Assembly: GCA_023249675.1 (NCBI GenBank)
Contig: JAHFCE010000029.1
Span: 1-37,335, forward strand
Length of the DNA: 37,335 nt
From: Elusimicrobiota bacterium
GTDB taxonomy: Bacteria; Elusimicrobiota; Elusimicrobia; UBA1565; UBA9628
Direction: 5' to 3'
A program made the position numbers and the translations under genes. Position 1 is the stretch's first letter, and every line of letters begins with the position of its first letter. This document shows, in pieces, positions 1 through 8,479 of the stretch. The notes under the pieces are model-generated. The model saw only the letters and a list, made by a program, of their open reading frames with translations. It had not been told where the DNA came from and ran no database searches.

Positions 1-2
1 AG

Positions 3-1181
3 TTCGGCGTCCGCGGCTCCTTGGGCGTGGGCGCCGACGATTGGCGCCAGATGACGATGGGCGCTTCCTATCGCATCAACAAGATCCAGGCCGACTACGC
101 GTTCCTCGTGCCGGTGGGTGCCGTCAAGGCCAATTCCGGCTCGCACCGCATCGCCCTGACCTTCCACTTCGGCGCGCCCACCGGCGACGAGGAGATCAGC
201 CGCGAGCTTCTCGAGCAGGCCAAGCGCCTGCGCGAGCACGGTCCGGACTACGGCTATGAGTACAGCCAGGAGCTCAAGCCCCAGGACTTGAACGATCCGC
301 GCCTGGCCTCGGTGCGCACGCTCATCGAGCAGCGCAAATACCGGCTCGCCCAGAAAGAACTCAACGACTTCATGCAGAAGCAGCCGCTCGGGTCCTCTTT
401 AATCCGGCTGTCGAACCGCCTCGGCCTGACCGCCTCGTATTACCCGGAGCTGCCCGAGCCCCGCGACAAGTACGAGACCAACTTGGTCGCGGCCCTGCGC
501 GGTTTCCTGTACGGCGAGGATCGCGTGGCCATGCTGCACGCGTCGTACGCCTACAACCTGAGGCCCGATGACGCCCTCACGACCCACTACATCGAGGAGA
601 TGGAGAAGGCGGTGGGGCTCAAGGCTGACCGCCTGCCGCCTGATCATCCCCGCGGGTTCATCGATGAACTGCTCTACCGCATCGAGTTCGCCAACACGCG
701 CGGCGACCAGGGGCGCGTTGAGGCGCTGCTCAAGGACGTCATCGAGCTCGAGCCAGAGTCGGTCACAGCGCTTGAGCGCCTCGGCTCGCTGCGCTTCTTG
801 ACGGGACGCTACCTCGAGGCCAACCAGACATGGGAGGCCGCGCTCAAGCTCGAAACCAGGGAAAAGGAGGTCGAGTCCCTGCGCACGTACATGAAGCTCG
901 CCGCCGAACGCGCCAGCGGCAAGGTTCTGCCCGGGGACTTCGCGCCGACCGTGCCCGTAGCAACGGCGCCCGCGGCCACGTCCCCGTCCGCCGCGCCGGC
1001 GACGCGCCGCGCCGGGGACCCGCGCGACGTGCAGGCGCTGTACCAGAAGGGTGTCGAGCATTACGCGCGCGGCGAGTACCTACAGGCGAGCGGCATGTTC
1101 CTGCGCATTATCGCGATCGATCCGGAGAACGAGCAGGCTCGAAAGGCGCTTGAGCGCATCGAGCGCCGTAAGCCGCGATGA
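3..1181 (+). CDS. Outer-membrane barrel C-terminus (PorV/PorQ-like) fused to TPR domain, 5'-partial
   Basis: The reading frame is open from position 3 and runs off the left edge, so the true start is outside the window; the TTG at 21 is only the first start-like codon. The first ~50 visible residues alternate polar and hydrophobic positions and end in HRIALTFHFG. Together with DYAFLVPVG this resembles the last strands of PorV/PorQ-type beta barrels. The rest is helical, with TPR-like units near codons 230-285 and a clear one at the C-terminus (VQALYQKGVEHYARGEYLQA). A Pro/Ala/Thr-rich linker precedes the last TPR. The stop overlaps the next gene's start as ATGA, so it is probably co-transcribed with the kinase and the FliF/FliG-like protein. 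I infer an envelope scaffold role. The barrel family call is moderate; the TPR call is firmer. Confidence 0.7.
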   Translation, partial: FGVRGSLGVGADDWRQMTMGASYRINKIQADYAFLVPVGAVKANSGSHRIALTFHFGAPTGDEEISRELLEQAKRLREHGPDYGYEYSQELKPQDLNDPRLASVRTLIEQRKYRLAQKELNDFMQKQPLGSSLIRLSNRLGLTASYYPELPEPRDKYETNLVAALRGFLYGEDRVAMLHASYAYNLRPDDALTTHYIEEMEKAVGLKADRLPPDHPRGFIDELLYRIEFANTRGDQGRVEALLKDVIELEPESVTALERLGSLRFLTGRYLEANQTWEAALKLETREKEVESLRTYMKLAAERASGKVLPGDFAPTVPVATAPAATSPSAAPATRRAGDPRDVQALYQKGVEHYARGEYLQASGMFLRIIAIDPENEQARKALERIERRKPR

Positions 1182-2527
1182 GCATACGGCTCAAGCTCGT
1201 CTGCATTCTGTCATCGGCCATCGCCCTCACGGCGGCGGCCGCTGCCGTCGTCTTCTTTGTGATCGAAGGCTCCTCCTTGCGCGCGGGCGAAGAGGAGAAG
1301 ATCCGCATCCTGACGCAAAGCGTGCGGACGATGGCCGCCGAATCGCAGCTCGCCAAAGATCCCCTCATGCTGCTCGACTACCTCTCGTTTTTATCGCGAG
1401 ACCGCCCGGAAGTCCTGTCGGCGCGCGTCAACTTCGTGGGCCGCTGGCAGGAGGTTGAGGGCGCTAAGCCCACGGCGAGCGGCGACAAGAGGCGCATGGA
1501 ACTCATCACCGTGCCCGGGGCATCGGGGCATCGTGGCATCGTCGTGGCGCTGCATTTCTCAACGCAAGTCCTGGAGCGAAGAATAGCTGTGGCGCGCGAG
1601 GCGCTCGCCCATGATCTGGGGGGCGCAGCGCTCGCGGTGCTGCTCGTGGGCGCTTTGTTCAGCGTCCCGCTGGCCTGGTCTCTGACCCGGCGGCTCATCG
1701 TCATCGAACGCGCGCTGGCCGACGTCGGGTCGGGACGCTTGGACCGCAGCATCTCGGACGGGGGTTCCGATGAGGTCGCCCAGCTGGCCAAGGGCGTGAA
1801 TGCGATGACGCTACGCCTGCGCGAGCTCGAGGACATGAAGCGGACCTTCGTCGCCTCGGTGACCCATGAGCTGCGCTCCCCGCTTTTTTCCATCGACAGC
1901 TACGTGCGCATGCTGTTAGCGGAAGCCACGGGTCTGCGTCCGGAGGACCGCCAGCAGCTGTCCCGCATTCAGCAGAATGCCGCGCGTTTGGCGCATTTCG
2001 TGACAAGCCTGCTGAACACGGCCAAGATCGAGCGCGGCAGCATGGACTTTCATCCGCGCTTGTGCGACATATCAAGTCTCGTCGAGGACGCGGCGTTGTT
2101 TCAGCGTTCTTTGGTCGAAGAGGAGGGCAAGACTCTCGTCGTCGAGATCGAGCCGGGCCTACCCCCTCTGCAGATCGACCCTGATCTGATCACTCAGGTG
2201 ATCACCAATCTCGTGTCGAACGCCGTTAAATTCACTCGGAGCGGAGGGCGGGTGACGGTCGGTCTCAAGAGGCTGTCGGGCATCGAGCGCGAGAGCATCG
2301 AGTGCTTCGTGGCGGACACCGGCGTGGGCATAGCGCCGGAGGCTCTGGCGACTTTGTTCAAGCCGTTTGGCCAGGTGAAAAATAGTGTCTCCGCGATCGG
2401 CACCGGTCTTGGGCTGTCGATCGTGAAGTCTCTCGTGGAACTCAACGGAGGCGTGGTCGGCGTGGAGTCGATTCCGGAGCGCGGCAGCCGGTTCTATTTC
2501 CGGCTTCCCCTTGATACAAATCGTTAA
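1178..2527 (+). CDS. Membrane sensor histidine kinase (HAMP-HisKA-HATPase)
   Basis: This 449-residue protein has a TM helix at ~5-28, a short periplasmic sensor region at ~30-145, a second TM at ~148-170 and a HAMP linker at ~170-220. The dimerisation/phosphoacceptor box is VTHELRSPL with His230. The ATPase domain shows the N box (N344, N348), G1 box DTGVGI starting at D380, and GTGLGLSI at 408-415. All catalytic motifs are intact, so it should autophosphorylate. The start overlaps the upstream stop as ATGA. No response regulator is encoded in the window, so the partner is elsewhere. Its place directly before the FliF/FliG-like gene suggests it senses or controls that machine, which is an inference. 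Confidence 0.93.
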   Translation: MSIRLKLVCILSSAIALTAAAAAVVFFVIEGSSLRAGEEEKIRILTQSVRTMAAESQLAKDPLMLLDYLSFLSRDRPEVLSARVNFVGRWQEVEGAKPTASGDKRRMELITVPGASGHRGIVVALHFSTQVLERRIAVAREALAHDLGGAALAVLLVGALFSVPLAWSLTRRLIVIERALADVGSGRLDRSISDGGSDEVAQLAKGVNAMTLRLRELEDMKRTFVASVTHELRSPLFSIDSYVRMLLAEATGLRPEDRQQLSRIQQNAARLAHFVTSLLNTAKIERGSMDFHPRLCDISSLVEDAALFQRSLVEEEGKTLVVEIEPGLPPLQIDPDLITQVITNLVSNAVKFTRSGGRVTVGLKRLSGIERESIECFVADTGVGIAPEALATLFKPFGQVKNSVSAIGTGLGLSIVKSLVELNGGVVGVESIPERGSRFYFRLPLDTNR

Positions 2528-2550
2528 TCGCAAACCCTGTGCGCATGAGC

Positions 2551-2556
2551 TATCCT
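2551..2556 (+). promoter_or_regulatory. Candidate -10 (TATCCT) for the FliF/FliG fusion gene
   Basis: GCTATCCT ends 8 nt before the ATG at 2565. The same GCTATCCT sits at the same distance before motA on the other strand (9269-9274). No convincing -35 is visible and no Shine-Dalgarno lies between, so a very short or absent 5' leader is implied. An overlapping alternative is TATATA at 2556-2561. Confidence 0.35.
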
Positions 2557-2564
2557 ATATAGCC

Positions 2565-4073
2565 ATGCGCGTGCCAGCGTTTTTAATCGCGGTCGCTTTG
2601 CTCGCCGTTCCTGCGGCGGCCGCCGAGACCTCGGCGGATGAGAGCCTCGTTTCCGAGAGGCTGTCAAGCCGCGCTTTGGCCGTGCTCGACGGCATGCTTG
2701 GGCCGGGCCGCGCGAAGGTGCTTGTGGAGGTCCGCGGCGAGCGCCTGCAGGTCCGCACGGAGACGGAGATTCTCACCCCCCTCCCCCAAGAGGGCGCCTT
2801 CGGCGCTCATAACGGGGTCAAGGAAGCTCTGCGTCTGCTCGATCTGCCCGGCTATTATAAGGACCGCCCCGTGTCTGCGCCCGCTGAAAAAGCGGATCCC
2901 GTGGCCGTGCAATCCCTCCAGCCGTTCCACAAAGATTTCGAGCACAGCCTGAGGGACGCGGGCTTCGAGATCAAGAAAATAGAGGCCACGGTCGTTCTGG
3001 ACTCGGCCTTGACGGAGACCGAGGCGCGCGAGGCGGCGCAGATAGCGCCGCAGCTGCTGCGCATCGACGCCACGCGAGGCGACGTCCTGAGCATCGTGCG
3101 CGCGCCCATGCGTCCCGCTTGGAAGACGGCCTTTGCCACCCCGGGAGACTGGCGACAGCTCGCCTTCGCCGCGTCCGGGCTTTTGGGCGCCTTGATCTTC
3201 GTCATCATCCTTGCGGCGGCCTTCGTGCGCGGCGCGCGCGTTTTCGCCAAGGAGCTGGTCTCCCGCCGCGAGAGCGCGCTTGGCCCGGCGGCGGCCATGG
3301 GAGAGCCTCTGCCGGAGCTCATGCCCGGCTCGCCCGCGGGGCTCGTCGAAGGAGGCTTCGGCGGCGAGAGCGGGACAGTTCCCGTCGCGGCGATGGGCCA
3401 TCGCTTCGACTTCCTGGAGACGGCCGACGTCGCGGGCGCTACGCGCATTCTGGCCGAGGAACCCCCTGCCGATCTTGCGCAGATTTTCGCGTATCTCGCC
3501 AAGCTGGCTCCGGAGACCGCCTCGCGGTTGTTCTCGAAGCTGCCGGCCGACGTCCAAGCCGAGGCATCGGCGGCCCTCTTGAAGCTGAAGTCGGTCGACC
3601 CGGACCGGCTCTTGGTGATCGAGGAGCGCCTCAAGGTCCTGGTCGTCAACGGTCTGCGGGGTTCTCAGCGGTTGGCGACGATCTTAAGCCGCTTTCCCGG
3701 AGATGAGCGCGCCACGCTCCTGGGCCGCCTCGCCGGCTCGGACTCGAGCGGCGTGGAGGAAATCCAGAGCCAGCTGTTCGCCTTCGAGGATTTCGATACG
3801 CTGTCTCCCGCGGACCTGAGGAGGGTCATGGGAGCCGTGCCTTACGAGTCGTGGGGCCTGGCGCTGCGCGGCGCTCCGCAGAGCCTCGTCGACCGCGTTC
3901 TGTCGGAGTTGCCGGAGGGCCCCCGCGGCCTGGTTCGAGAGGAAGCCGCGACTCCCCAGCCGAGGGACAAGGTCGTGGCCGCTCGCTCGAAGATTCTCGA
4001 CACGGTTCTCGATTTGGCCGCCAAGGGCCAGGTCAGACTCGAGCAAAGTGCGGGCGCGGAGGAAACGCTGTGA
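2565..4073 (+). CDS. FliF (C-terminal periplasmic part)-FliG (middle + C domains) fusion protein
   Basis: This 502-residue protein has a signal peptide at ~1-20. Residues ~30-182 resemble the C-terminal periplasmic domain of the MS-ring protein FliF: LDGMLGPGRAKVLVEV near 41-56, and IEATVVLDSALT then RIDATRGDVLSI near 139-177. One TM helix lies at ~203-222. Residues ~281-355 match the FliG middle domain (FDFLETADVAGATRIL; EEPPADLAQIFAYLAKLAPE). Residues ~361-493 match FliG-C (FAFEDFDTLSPADLRRVM; ALRGAPQSLVDRVL). The FliG N-terminal domain, whose usual job is to bind FliF, is absent, as expected if the two are covalently joined. By hand alignment the torque-helix charges are kept in character (R435 for Lys264, E459/E460 for the Asp288/Asp289 pair, R467 for Arg297 of E. 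coli). I chose ATG 2565 over TTG 2511 because it begins a clean signal peptide and follows a -10-like box. No flagellar genes flank it except motA/motB. Confidence 0.85.
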   Translation: MRVPAFLIAVALLAVPAAAAETSADESLVSERLSSRALAVLDGMLGPGRAKVLVEVRGERLQVRTETEILTPLPQEGAFGAHNGVKEALRLLDLPGYYKDRPVSAPAEKADPVAVQSLQPFHKDFEHSLRDAGFEIKKIEATVVLDSALTETEAREAAQIAPQLLRIDATRGDVLSIVRAPMRPAWKTAFATPGDWRQLAFAASGLLGALIFVIILAAAFVRGARVFAKELVSRRESALGPAAAMGEPLPELMPGSPAGLVEGGFGGESGTVPVAAMGHRFDFLETADVAGATRILAEEPPADLAQIFAYLAKLAPETASRLFSKLPADVQAEASAALLKLKSVDPDRLLVIEERLKVLVVNGLRGSQRLATILSRFPGDERATLLGRLAGSDSSGVEEIQSQLFAFEDFDTLSPADLRRVMGAVPYESWGLALRGAPQSLVDRVLSELPEGPRGLVREEAATPQPRDKVVAARSKILDTVLDLAAKGQVRLEQSAGAEETL

Positions 4074-5764
4074 CGCCGCCGCGGCGCGACCCTCTTGAAG
4101 AGGCCCGGCGCAGGCTTAACGAGGCGGCTGGCGCCCTCGACGGCATGCGTCGCTTGACGGGCGCGCCCGCAGCACCCGAGGCGCCGGCCGGGTCCGCATC
4201 GGAGGGCGTGCGGCGCGAGGCCTTGGCGGCCGCTCGCGAGGATTTACGCCGGATGGCGGCGGACCTGGAAGCCGCGCGCGCGCGGGCGGCGACGCTTCTT
4301 GAGGAGATGGGGCGCCTGCGCGGGGAGTTGGCGGCGCGGCCGACGGCGCGCGAGCTCGAGGAGGCCCGTGCTGCGAGCGAGTCGGACGCGGTCCGTCGCG
4401 CGGCGGAGCTGGCCGCGCAAGTCGTCGGGCTCAAGGAGCGCCTGGCGCTCTTGAGCGCTGAGCACGTGCGCTTGGAGACCCTGCGGCGCAAGGCCGAGGC
4501 GTCCGGAGCGGATTCCGAGGCGTCTCGACGCTCCCTCGAGGAGACCTTGCGGCGGGATCTGCGCGCCACGCATGCCTCGCTCGACCGGGCCGCAGCCGAA
4601 TCCGGAACGCGCGAGGCGAAGGCGGTCACCGAGATCGAGGAGATGCGCAAGCGTCTTGACCAGGCGCTCAACCGCCTTCACCGCGAGGACATGGCCTGCA
4701 AGCTCGAGGAGGCCCGCGCCGCGGGCGAGTCGCAGGCGACCCGCCGCGCCACGGAGCTGACCCAGCAGGTCGCCGAGCTCAAGGAGCGCCTGGCGCTCTT
4801 GAGCGCCGAGCACGTGCGCCTAGAGGCCCTGCGGCGCAAGACCGAGGCTTCTGGGGCGGATTCCGAGGCGTCCCGACGCTCTCTCGAGGAGACCTTGAGG
4901 CGGGACCTGCGTGACGCGCATACCGCGTTCGACCGGGCCGCGGCTGAATCCGGGACCCGCTTTGAAGCCGCTCAGGCCGTCATCGCTTCGCTCCGGCGGG
5001 AGCTGTCTGAGGCGCAATCGCCGCCTCTGCCGCCGGCCGGTGGTGAATTGGGAGACGGGGAGGAAGTCGGCGTCGAATATCCCGCCCTGGAGTACGCCCT
5101 TGAGCCCGGCTGGGCGAAGTTGCTTGGCCTCGTGAAGCCGCCCTTGCAGGCCGCGTACGGTCACCTGCGCCGGCTCTCAGCGGGACCCATGTCGGCGGGC
5201 CAGCGCGCCATCCTGCGCCTGACCGGCTCCAGTCTCAGCGCGGCGGCGGATTCCCTGGCGACGATCGAGCTCGCACTCGCCGATTCGCCGGCGACGAGCG
5301 AAGCGGCATCGGTTCTTCCGATTCTCGAGTCGGCGCTGGCGGCCTGGGAGGCCGTATTCCGGCGCCGCGGAATCGTGCTGGCGCGAGAATTGACCTCGAC
5401 TGTGCCCGATTCGTCCTATGACCCGGAGCAGCTGCGCCTGGCGCTGCACCATGTGCTGCGCAACGCGGTGGAGGCGCTTGCGCGGGGAGCCACCTTGCGT
5501 GTGCATCTTAGGAAATCAGCGACGGATGTCGCTGAACTCGAATTCCGCGACGACGGTCCGGGTTACCCTCTCGCCTGGCTCGAGAGGCAGTTCGAGCCGT
5601 TCGCTTCGCCTCGTCCGGGCCACGCGGGCTTGGGGTTGGCGGCCGTGCGGCGCGCGCTGCGCCGTTGGGGCGGCGACGCCGTGGCCATCAACTCCACGGA
5701 TGGGCGCGGCGCTTGCTTGACGTTGACCTTTGCGCCGGCGCCGGCGCGGCCTGAGGCGAAGTGA
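4070..5764 (+). CDS. Coiled-coil protein with C-terminal degenerate histidine-kinase-like ATPase module
   Basis: GTG 4070 overlaps the previous stop (GTGA) and has a strong Shine-Dalgarno, GGAGGAA, at 4058-4064, so this start is chosen over upstream in-frame ones. The 564-residue product has no signal or TM and is cytoplasmic. Residues ~5-312 are an Arg/Glu/Ala-rich coiled coil containing two near-identical ~87-residue blocks (95-181 and 211-297). Residues ~345-400 look like a DHp domain (LLGLVKPPLQAAYGHLRRL), but the position of the phosphoacceptor His aligns with Gly353. Residues ~450-555 form a HATPase_c domain: N box with N465, RDDGPGY with D495, and GHAGLGLAAV. It may bind ATP yet not autophosphorylate at the usual site. 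Lying between the rotor-like protein and a sensor kinase, it is plausibly a cytoplasmic adaptor or allosteric partner (inference). Confidence 0.8.
   Translation: MTPPRRDPLEEARRRLNEAAGALDGMRRLTGAPAAPEAPAGSASEGVRREALAAAREDLRRMAADLEAARARAATLLEEMGRLRGELAARPTARELEEARAASESDAVRRAAELAAQVVGLKERLALLSAEHVRLETLRRKAEASGADSEASRRSLEETLRRDLRATHASLDRAAAESGTREAKAVTEIEEMRKRLDQALNRLHREDMACKLEEARAAGESQATRRATELTQQVAELKERLALLSAEHVRLEALRRKTEASGADSEASRRSLEETLRRDLRDAHTAFDRAAAESGTRFEAAQAVIASLRRELSEAQSPPLPPAGGELGDGEEVGVEYPALEYALEPGWAKLLGLVKPPLQAAYGHLRRLSAGPMSAGQRAILRLTGSSLSAAADSLATIELALADSPATSEAASVLPILESALAAWEAVFRRRGIVLARELTSTVPDSSYDPEQLRLALHHVLRNAVEALARGATLRVHLRKSATDVAELEFRDDGPGYPLAWLERQFEPFASPRPGHAGLGLAAVRRALRRWGGDAVAINSTDGRGACLTLTFAPAPARPEAK
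4352..4960 (+). repeat. In-gene tandem duplication, 348-bp period
   Basis: Positions 4352-4612 and 4700-4960 encode nearly the same ~87 residues of coiled coil. Shared segments include LKERLALLSAEHVRLE, ASGADSEASRRSLEETLRRD and FDRAAAESGTR/LDRAAAESGTR. Nucleotide similarity is also high: cctggcgctcttgagcg starts at 4441 and again at 4789. The period of 348 nt is exactly 116 codons, so the reading frame and probably the heptad register are kept. It looks like a recent duplication that lengthened the rod. Confidence 0.9.
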
Positions 5765-7860
5765 AGCTTTTCCCCCGCCTTTTTCTCATTCTGATGCTCT
5801 TCGCCACGCTGCCTCTCGCCGGCCTTGGCGCGTGGATGATGTTCGGGCGCCAGGCGGTGCGCGACAACGCCCGCGTCATGCATGGGCGGCTGGCGGCGCT
5901 GACGGCGGAGCAGGCCGAGCGCACGCTCGAGCAGCTCAACCGCTCTCTGGGCGTGGTCGAGGAGATCGAGAGGGCCCGTGGTCTTGCTCGTCTTGAGGAG
6001 AGCGTGGTGCGTCAGGCCGCGATCGCGGACACGGCGGTCGCGCTGATGTCGATTGTCGATGCGTCGGGACGTGAAGTCATGCGCGTGGCCGACCCGGAGG
6101 CGTTTACGGCAGCGTTCGAGGATCGCGCGGCCGACCCGGCCGTTCTCGAGGCGAGGAAAACGGGCCAGGTCTCTCTGGGCGTGTCGCGCTCCGCCGAGGG
6201 GCGGGCCGTGATCTCGGCGGCGCACCCGCTGGCCGATGGTCGCTGCCTGTACCTGCTCTATTCGCTGGACGGCCTGGCCCGGCGCATGAAGCGCATCAGC
6301 ACGAGCGCTGGGCGCCTGCTCTTCATTGACGCCCAAGGCGACCCTATTGCCGGCATCGGCGGGCCTTCTCCGGCCGCGGGCTGGCGCTGGCCCGCGAACG
6401 CGGAGGGAGAATCCTGGCTTGACGACGTCGCCGGTGAGGGCGGGACGTGGGTCGCCGCGGCAGCGCCCGTGCCTGCCTTGGGCTGGCGCGCGGTCAGTCT
6501 CCAGCTGCGGCGGGAGGCCTATGCGGAGGAGTCGGCTGGCGCTGCGCGGGCCGCGGCCTTCTTCTTTGCGGTGTGCGTGATGGTTGCCTTAGGCGCCTCG
6601 ATGCTCAGCCGCCGCCTGGTGCGTCCAGTCGAGCTTCTCCTCTCCGCGGCCGAGCGTGTTTCTGCCAACGATTTTTCCCGTCCCGTGCCTCCCCTGGGCT
6701 GGGGCGAATTCGAACGACTGCGCTCGACTTTCAACGCCATGACCGAAAAGGTTCGCCGCTATCAGGACTTCCAGGTCGATAAAATCATGGAGGAGAAGGC
6801 CAAGATCGACGCCTTGGTCAAGAACATCCCCGAGGGAGTCCTGCTGGCGGGGCAGGATGGTCAAGCGCTTTACGTCAACAGCCTCGCGGTCAGGATTCTG
6901 GGCGCAAATGCGGCGGGCAAGTTCGAGGGCGCCTCATTTCGGGTGAAATCGCCCAAGCTGATCGCGCTCATCGAGTCCGCCCGCGCGGGAAGCAAGAACG
7001 GCCAGACTTCTGTGCTTGAGATCAAGATGAAGGACGGCGAAAAGTCTTTGATCTATTCGTGCCAGGCCCTCTCCGTGTCCCGCGACGCGACTCATCTCGG
7101 CGTGCTTGTGCTCATGCGGGATGTGACGGTCGAGCGCGAGCTGGACCAGATGAAGGATGAGTTCTTCCATTCCCTTGTGCACGACCTCCGCGGGCCGTTG
7201 ACGGTGATCGACGCGATCGTCGGCACTATGAAGTTGTCGGCCAACGCGGATGAGCGCGAGAAGCGCTACGCGGAGCTCGGCGAGCATGCCTCCAAGCAGC
7301 TGGCCGTCCTGATCACAAATATCCTCGACATCGCCAAGATCGAGTCCGGCACGATGACGATAAACGTCACGCGCACGCAGGCGGACGCCCTGCTTCAATC
7401 GGTGCGCCGGCTCTATCAGATTCCGGCCGACGGCAAGCACATCGCGATTACGGCCGCGCCCGCGCCCGGCGTCGAGCTGTCCTGCGACGCGCCGCTGATT
7501 GAGCGGGTGCTCACGAATTTGATCGGAAACGCGATGAAGTTCACGCCGATGGGCGGGCGCATCGAGCTCGCGGCCCGCACGATCGGCTCAGACGTCGAGT
7601 TCTCGGTGCAGGACAGCGGGCCGGGCATTCCCGTCGACAAGCTCGACGCCGTGTTCGAGAAATTCAAGCAGCTCGACCGCGACACGGCGGCGCGCGCCGG
7701 CTACGGCCTCGGCTTGTCGATCTGCCGGAAGATCGTGGAGCTTCACGGCGGGCGCATTTGGGTGGAGTCGGCCTCCGGCCAAGGCAGCCGCTTCGTGTTT
7801 CTCGTGCCGAGCGCGCGTCCGGCCGCGGCCTCCGCCGGCGTCAGTGCTCGCGCCGGATGA
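5761..7860 (+). CDS. Membrane sensor histidine kinase (periplasmic sensor-HAMP-PAS-HisKA-HATPase)
   Basis: GTG 5761 overlaps the upstream stop as GTGA. This 699-residue protein has TM1 at ~5-28, a large periplasmic sensor domain at ~30-255 (Cache-like by length and position), TM2 at ~262-282, HAMP at ~283-335, PAS at ~346-455 and DHp with LVHDLRGPL (His474). Its HATPase domain has N590, G1 box DSGPGI (D618) and GYGLGLSI at 647-654. All kinase motifs are intact. It ends the plus-strand run begun by the barrel/TPR gene and overlaps the convergent motB end by 20 bp. No response regulator is adjacent. Co-transcription with the FliF/FliG-like gene suggests it regulates that system. Confidence 0.93.
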   Translation: MKLFPRLFLILMLFATLPLAGLGAWMMFGRQAVRDNARVMHGRLAALTAEQAERTLEQLNRSLGVVEEIERARGLARLEESVVRQAAIADTAVALMSIVDASGREVMRVADPEAFTAAFEDRAADPAVLEARKTGQVSLGVSRSAEGRAVISAAHPLADGRCLYLLYSLDGLARRMKRISTSAGRLLFIDAQGDPIAGIGGPSPAAGWRWPANAEGESWLDDVAGEGGTWVAAAAPVPALGWRAVSLQLRREAYAEESAGAARAAAFFFAVCVMVALGASMLSRRLVRPVELLLSAAERVSANDFSRPVPPLGWGEFERLRSTFNAMTEKVRRYQDFQVDKIMEEKAKIDALVKNIPEGVLLAGQDGQALYVNSLAVRILGANAAGKFEGASFRVKSPKLIALIESARAGSKNGQTSVLEIKMKDGEKSLIYSCQALSVSRDATHLGVLVLMRDVTVERELDQMKDEFFHSLVHDLRGPLTVIDAIVGTMKLSANADEREKRYAELGEHASKQLAVLITNILDIAKIESGTMTINVTRTQADALLQSVRRLYQIPADGKHIAITAAPAPGVELSCDAPLIERVLTNLIGNAMKFTPMGGRIELAARTIGSDVEFSVQDSGPGIPVDKLDAVFEKFKQLDRDTAARAGYGLGLSICRKIVELHGGRIWVESASGQGSRFVFLVPSARPAAASAGVSARAG

Positions 7861-8479
7861 TGTTGATTTCGATGCGCCGGTTGGCCGTGCGGCCCTCTGG
7901 GGTGTCGTTTTTCTGCACGGGACGGAACTCACCGTAGCCGATCGCCGACAGACGCTGCTGCGCGATTCCGTTGGTCTCCAGAAAGCGCAGGACGGCGAAA
8001 GCCCGTGCTGCCGACAACTCCCAGTTGCTGGCGAACTTGGCGCCTGTGCCGAGAGGCCGGTCGTCGGTGTGGCCCTCGATTTGGATTGCATTGGGCAGGT
8101 CTTTGAGGCTCTGAATGATCTCCCGCAGAATCGGAAGGGAATCGCCCTTGAGGTAGGCGCCGCCGGAATCGAACAGCACAGGCGCCATGAACACGATGCG
8201 GACCTTGTTCTCGCCGATCTCCAGGCGCGCGATCTTCTGCGTGCCGTAGCGGGTGAACATGTGCTGGATGGTCTGGGTGTCGTTGGAAAAACGCTGTTCC
8301 GCGGCCTTCACGCTGATCTGGATGCCCATGCTGCGCGTCGCGGTGGCGACGTAGAGCAGCAGGAAGAAGATCATGAGATAGCTCATCAGGTCGCCGTAGG
8401 TGATGGCCCACAGCGCTCCGCGGTTGAGCTGGTTCTCGAGTTCCTCTTCGCGCTCGTCCCAGTCGTTAGGGTGCTTCAC
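7841..8479 (-). CDS. motB: MotB-like stator protein (plug/TM + OmpA-type peptidoglycan-binding domain)
   Basis: This 212-residue protein begins with GTG at 8479, inside the end of motA (14-bp overlap). A single N-terminal TM carries the stator signature WAITYGDLMSYLMIFFLLLY, with Asp30 in the place of the ion-binding aspartate of MotB/PomB. The C-terminal OmpA/MotB domain shows IEGHTDDRPL, NWELSAARAFAVLRFL and RTANRRIEI, the peptidoglycan-binding residues. Known family role: with MotA it forms the ion-driven stator that anchors to the cell wall and pushes on FliG. Here the only FliG-like partner is the nearby fusion protein. It converges with the PAS kinase, with a 20-bp tail overlap. Confidence 0.93.
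   Translation of the reverse strand: MKHPNDWDEREEELENQLNRGALWAITYGDLMSYLMIFFLLLYVATATRSMGIQISVKAAEQRFSNDTQTIQHMFTRYGTQKIARLEIGENKVRIVFMAPVLFDSGGAYLKGDSLPILREIIQSLKDLPNAIQIEGHTDDRPLGTGAKFASNWELSAARAFAVLRFLETNGIAQQRLSAIGYGEFRPVQKNDTPEGRTANRRIEINIIRREH

Noticed and set aside
399-1061. 220-codon antisense frame within the barrel/TPR gene
   Set aside because: Shadow ORF; no domain, no start signal, opposite to a convincing TPR gene.
2511-2564. TTG 2511 start for the fusion protein
   Set aside because: It would put 18 polar residues before the signal peptide; ATG 2565 fits better.
2664-3557. 297-codon open frame antisense to the FliF/FliG fusion gene
   Set aside because: Composition-driven shadow of G+C-rich coding; Arg/Gly-rich translation without domains, and the plus strand has a clear gene.
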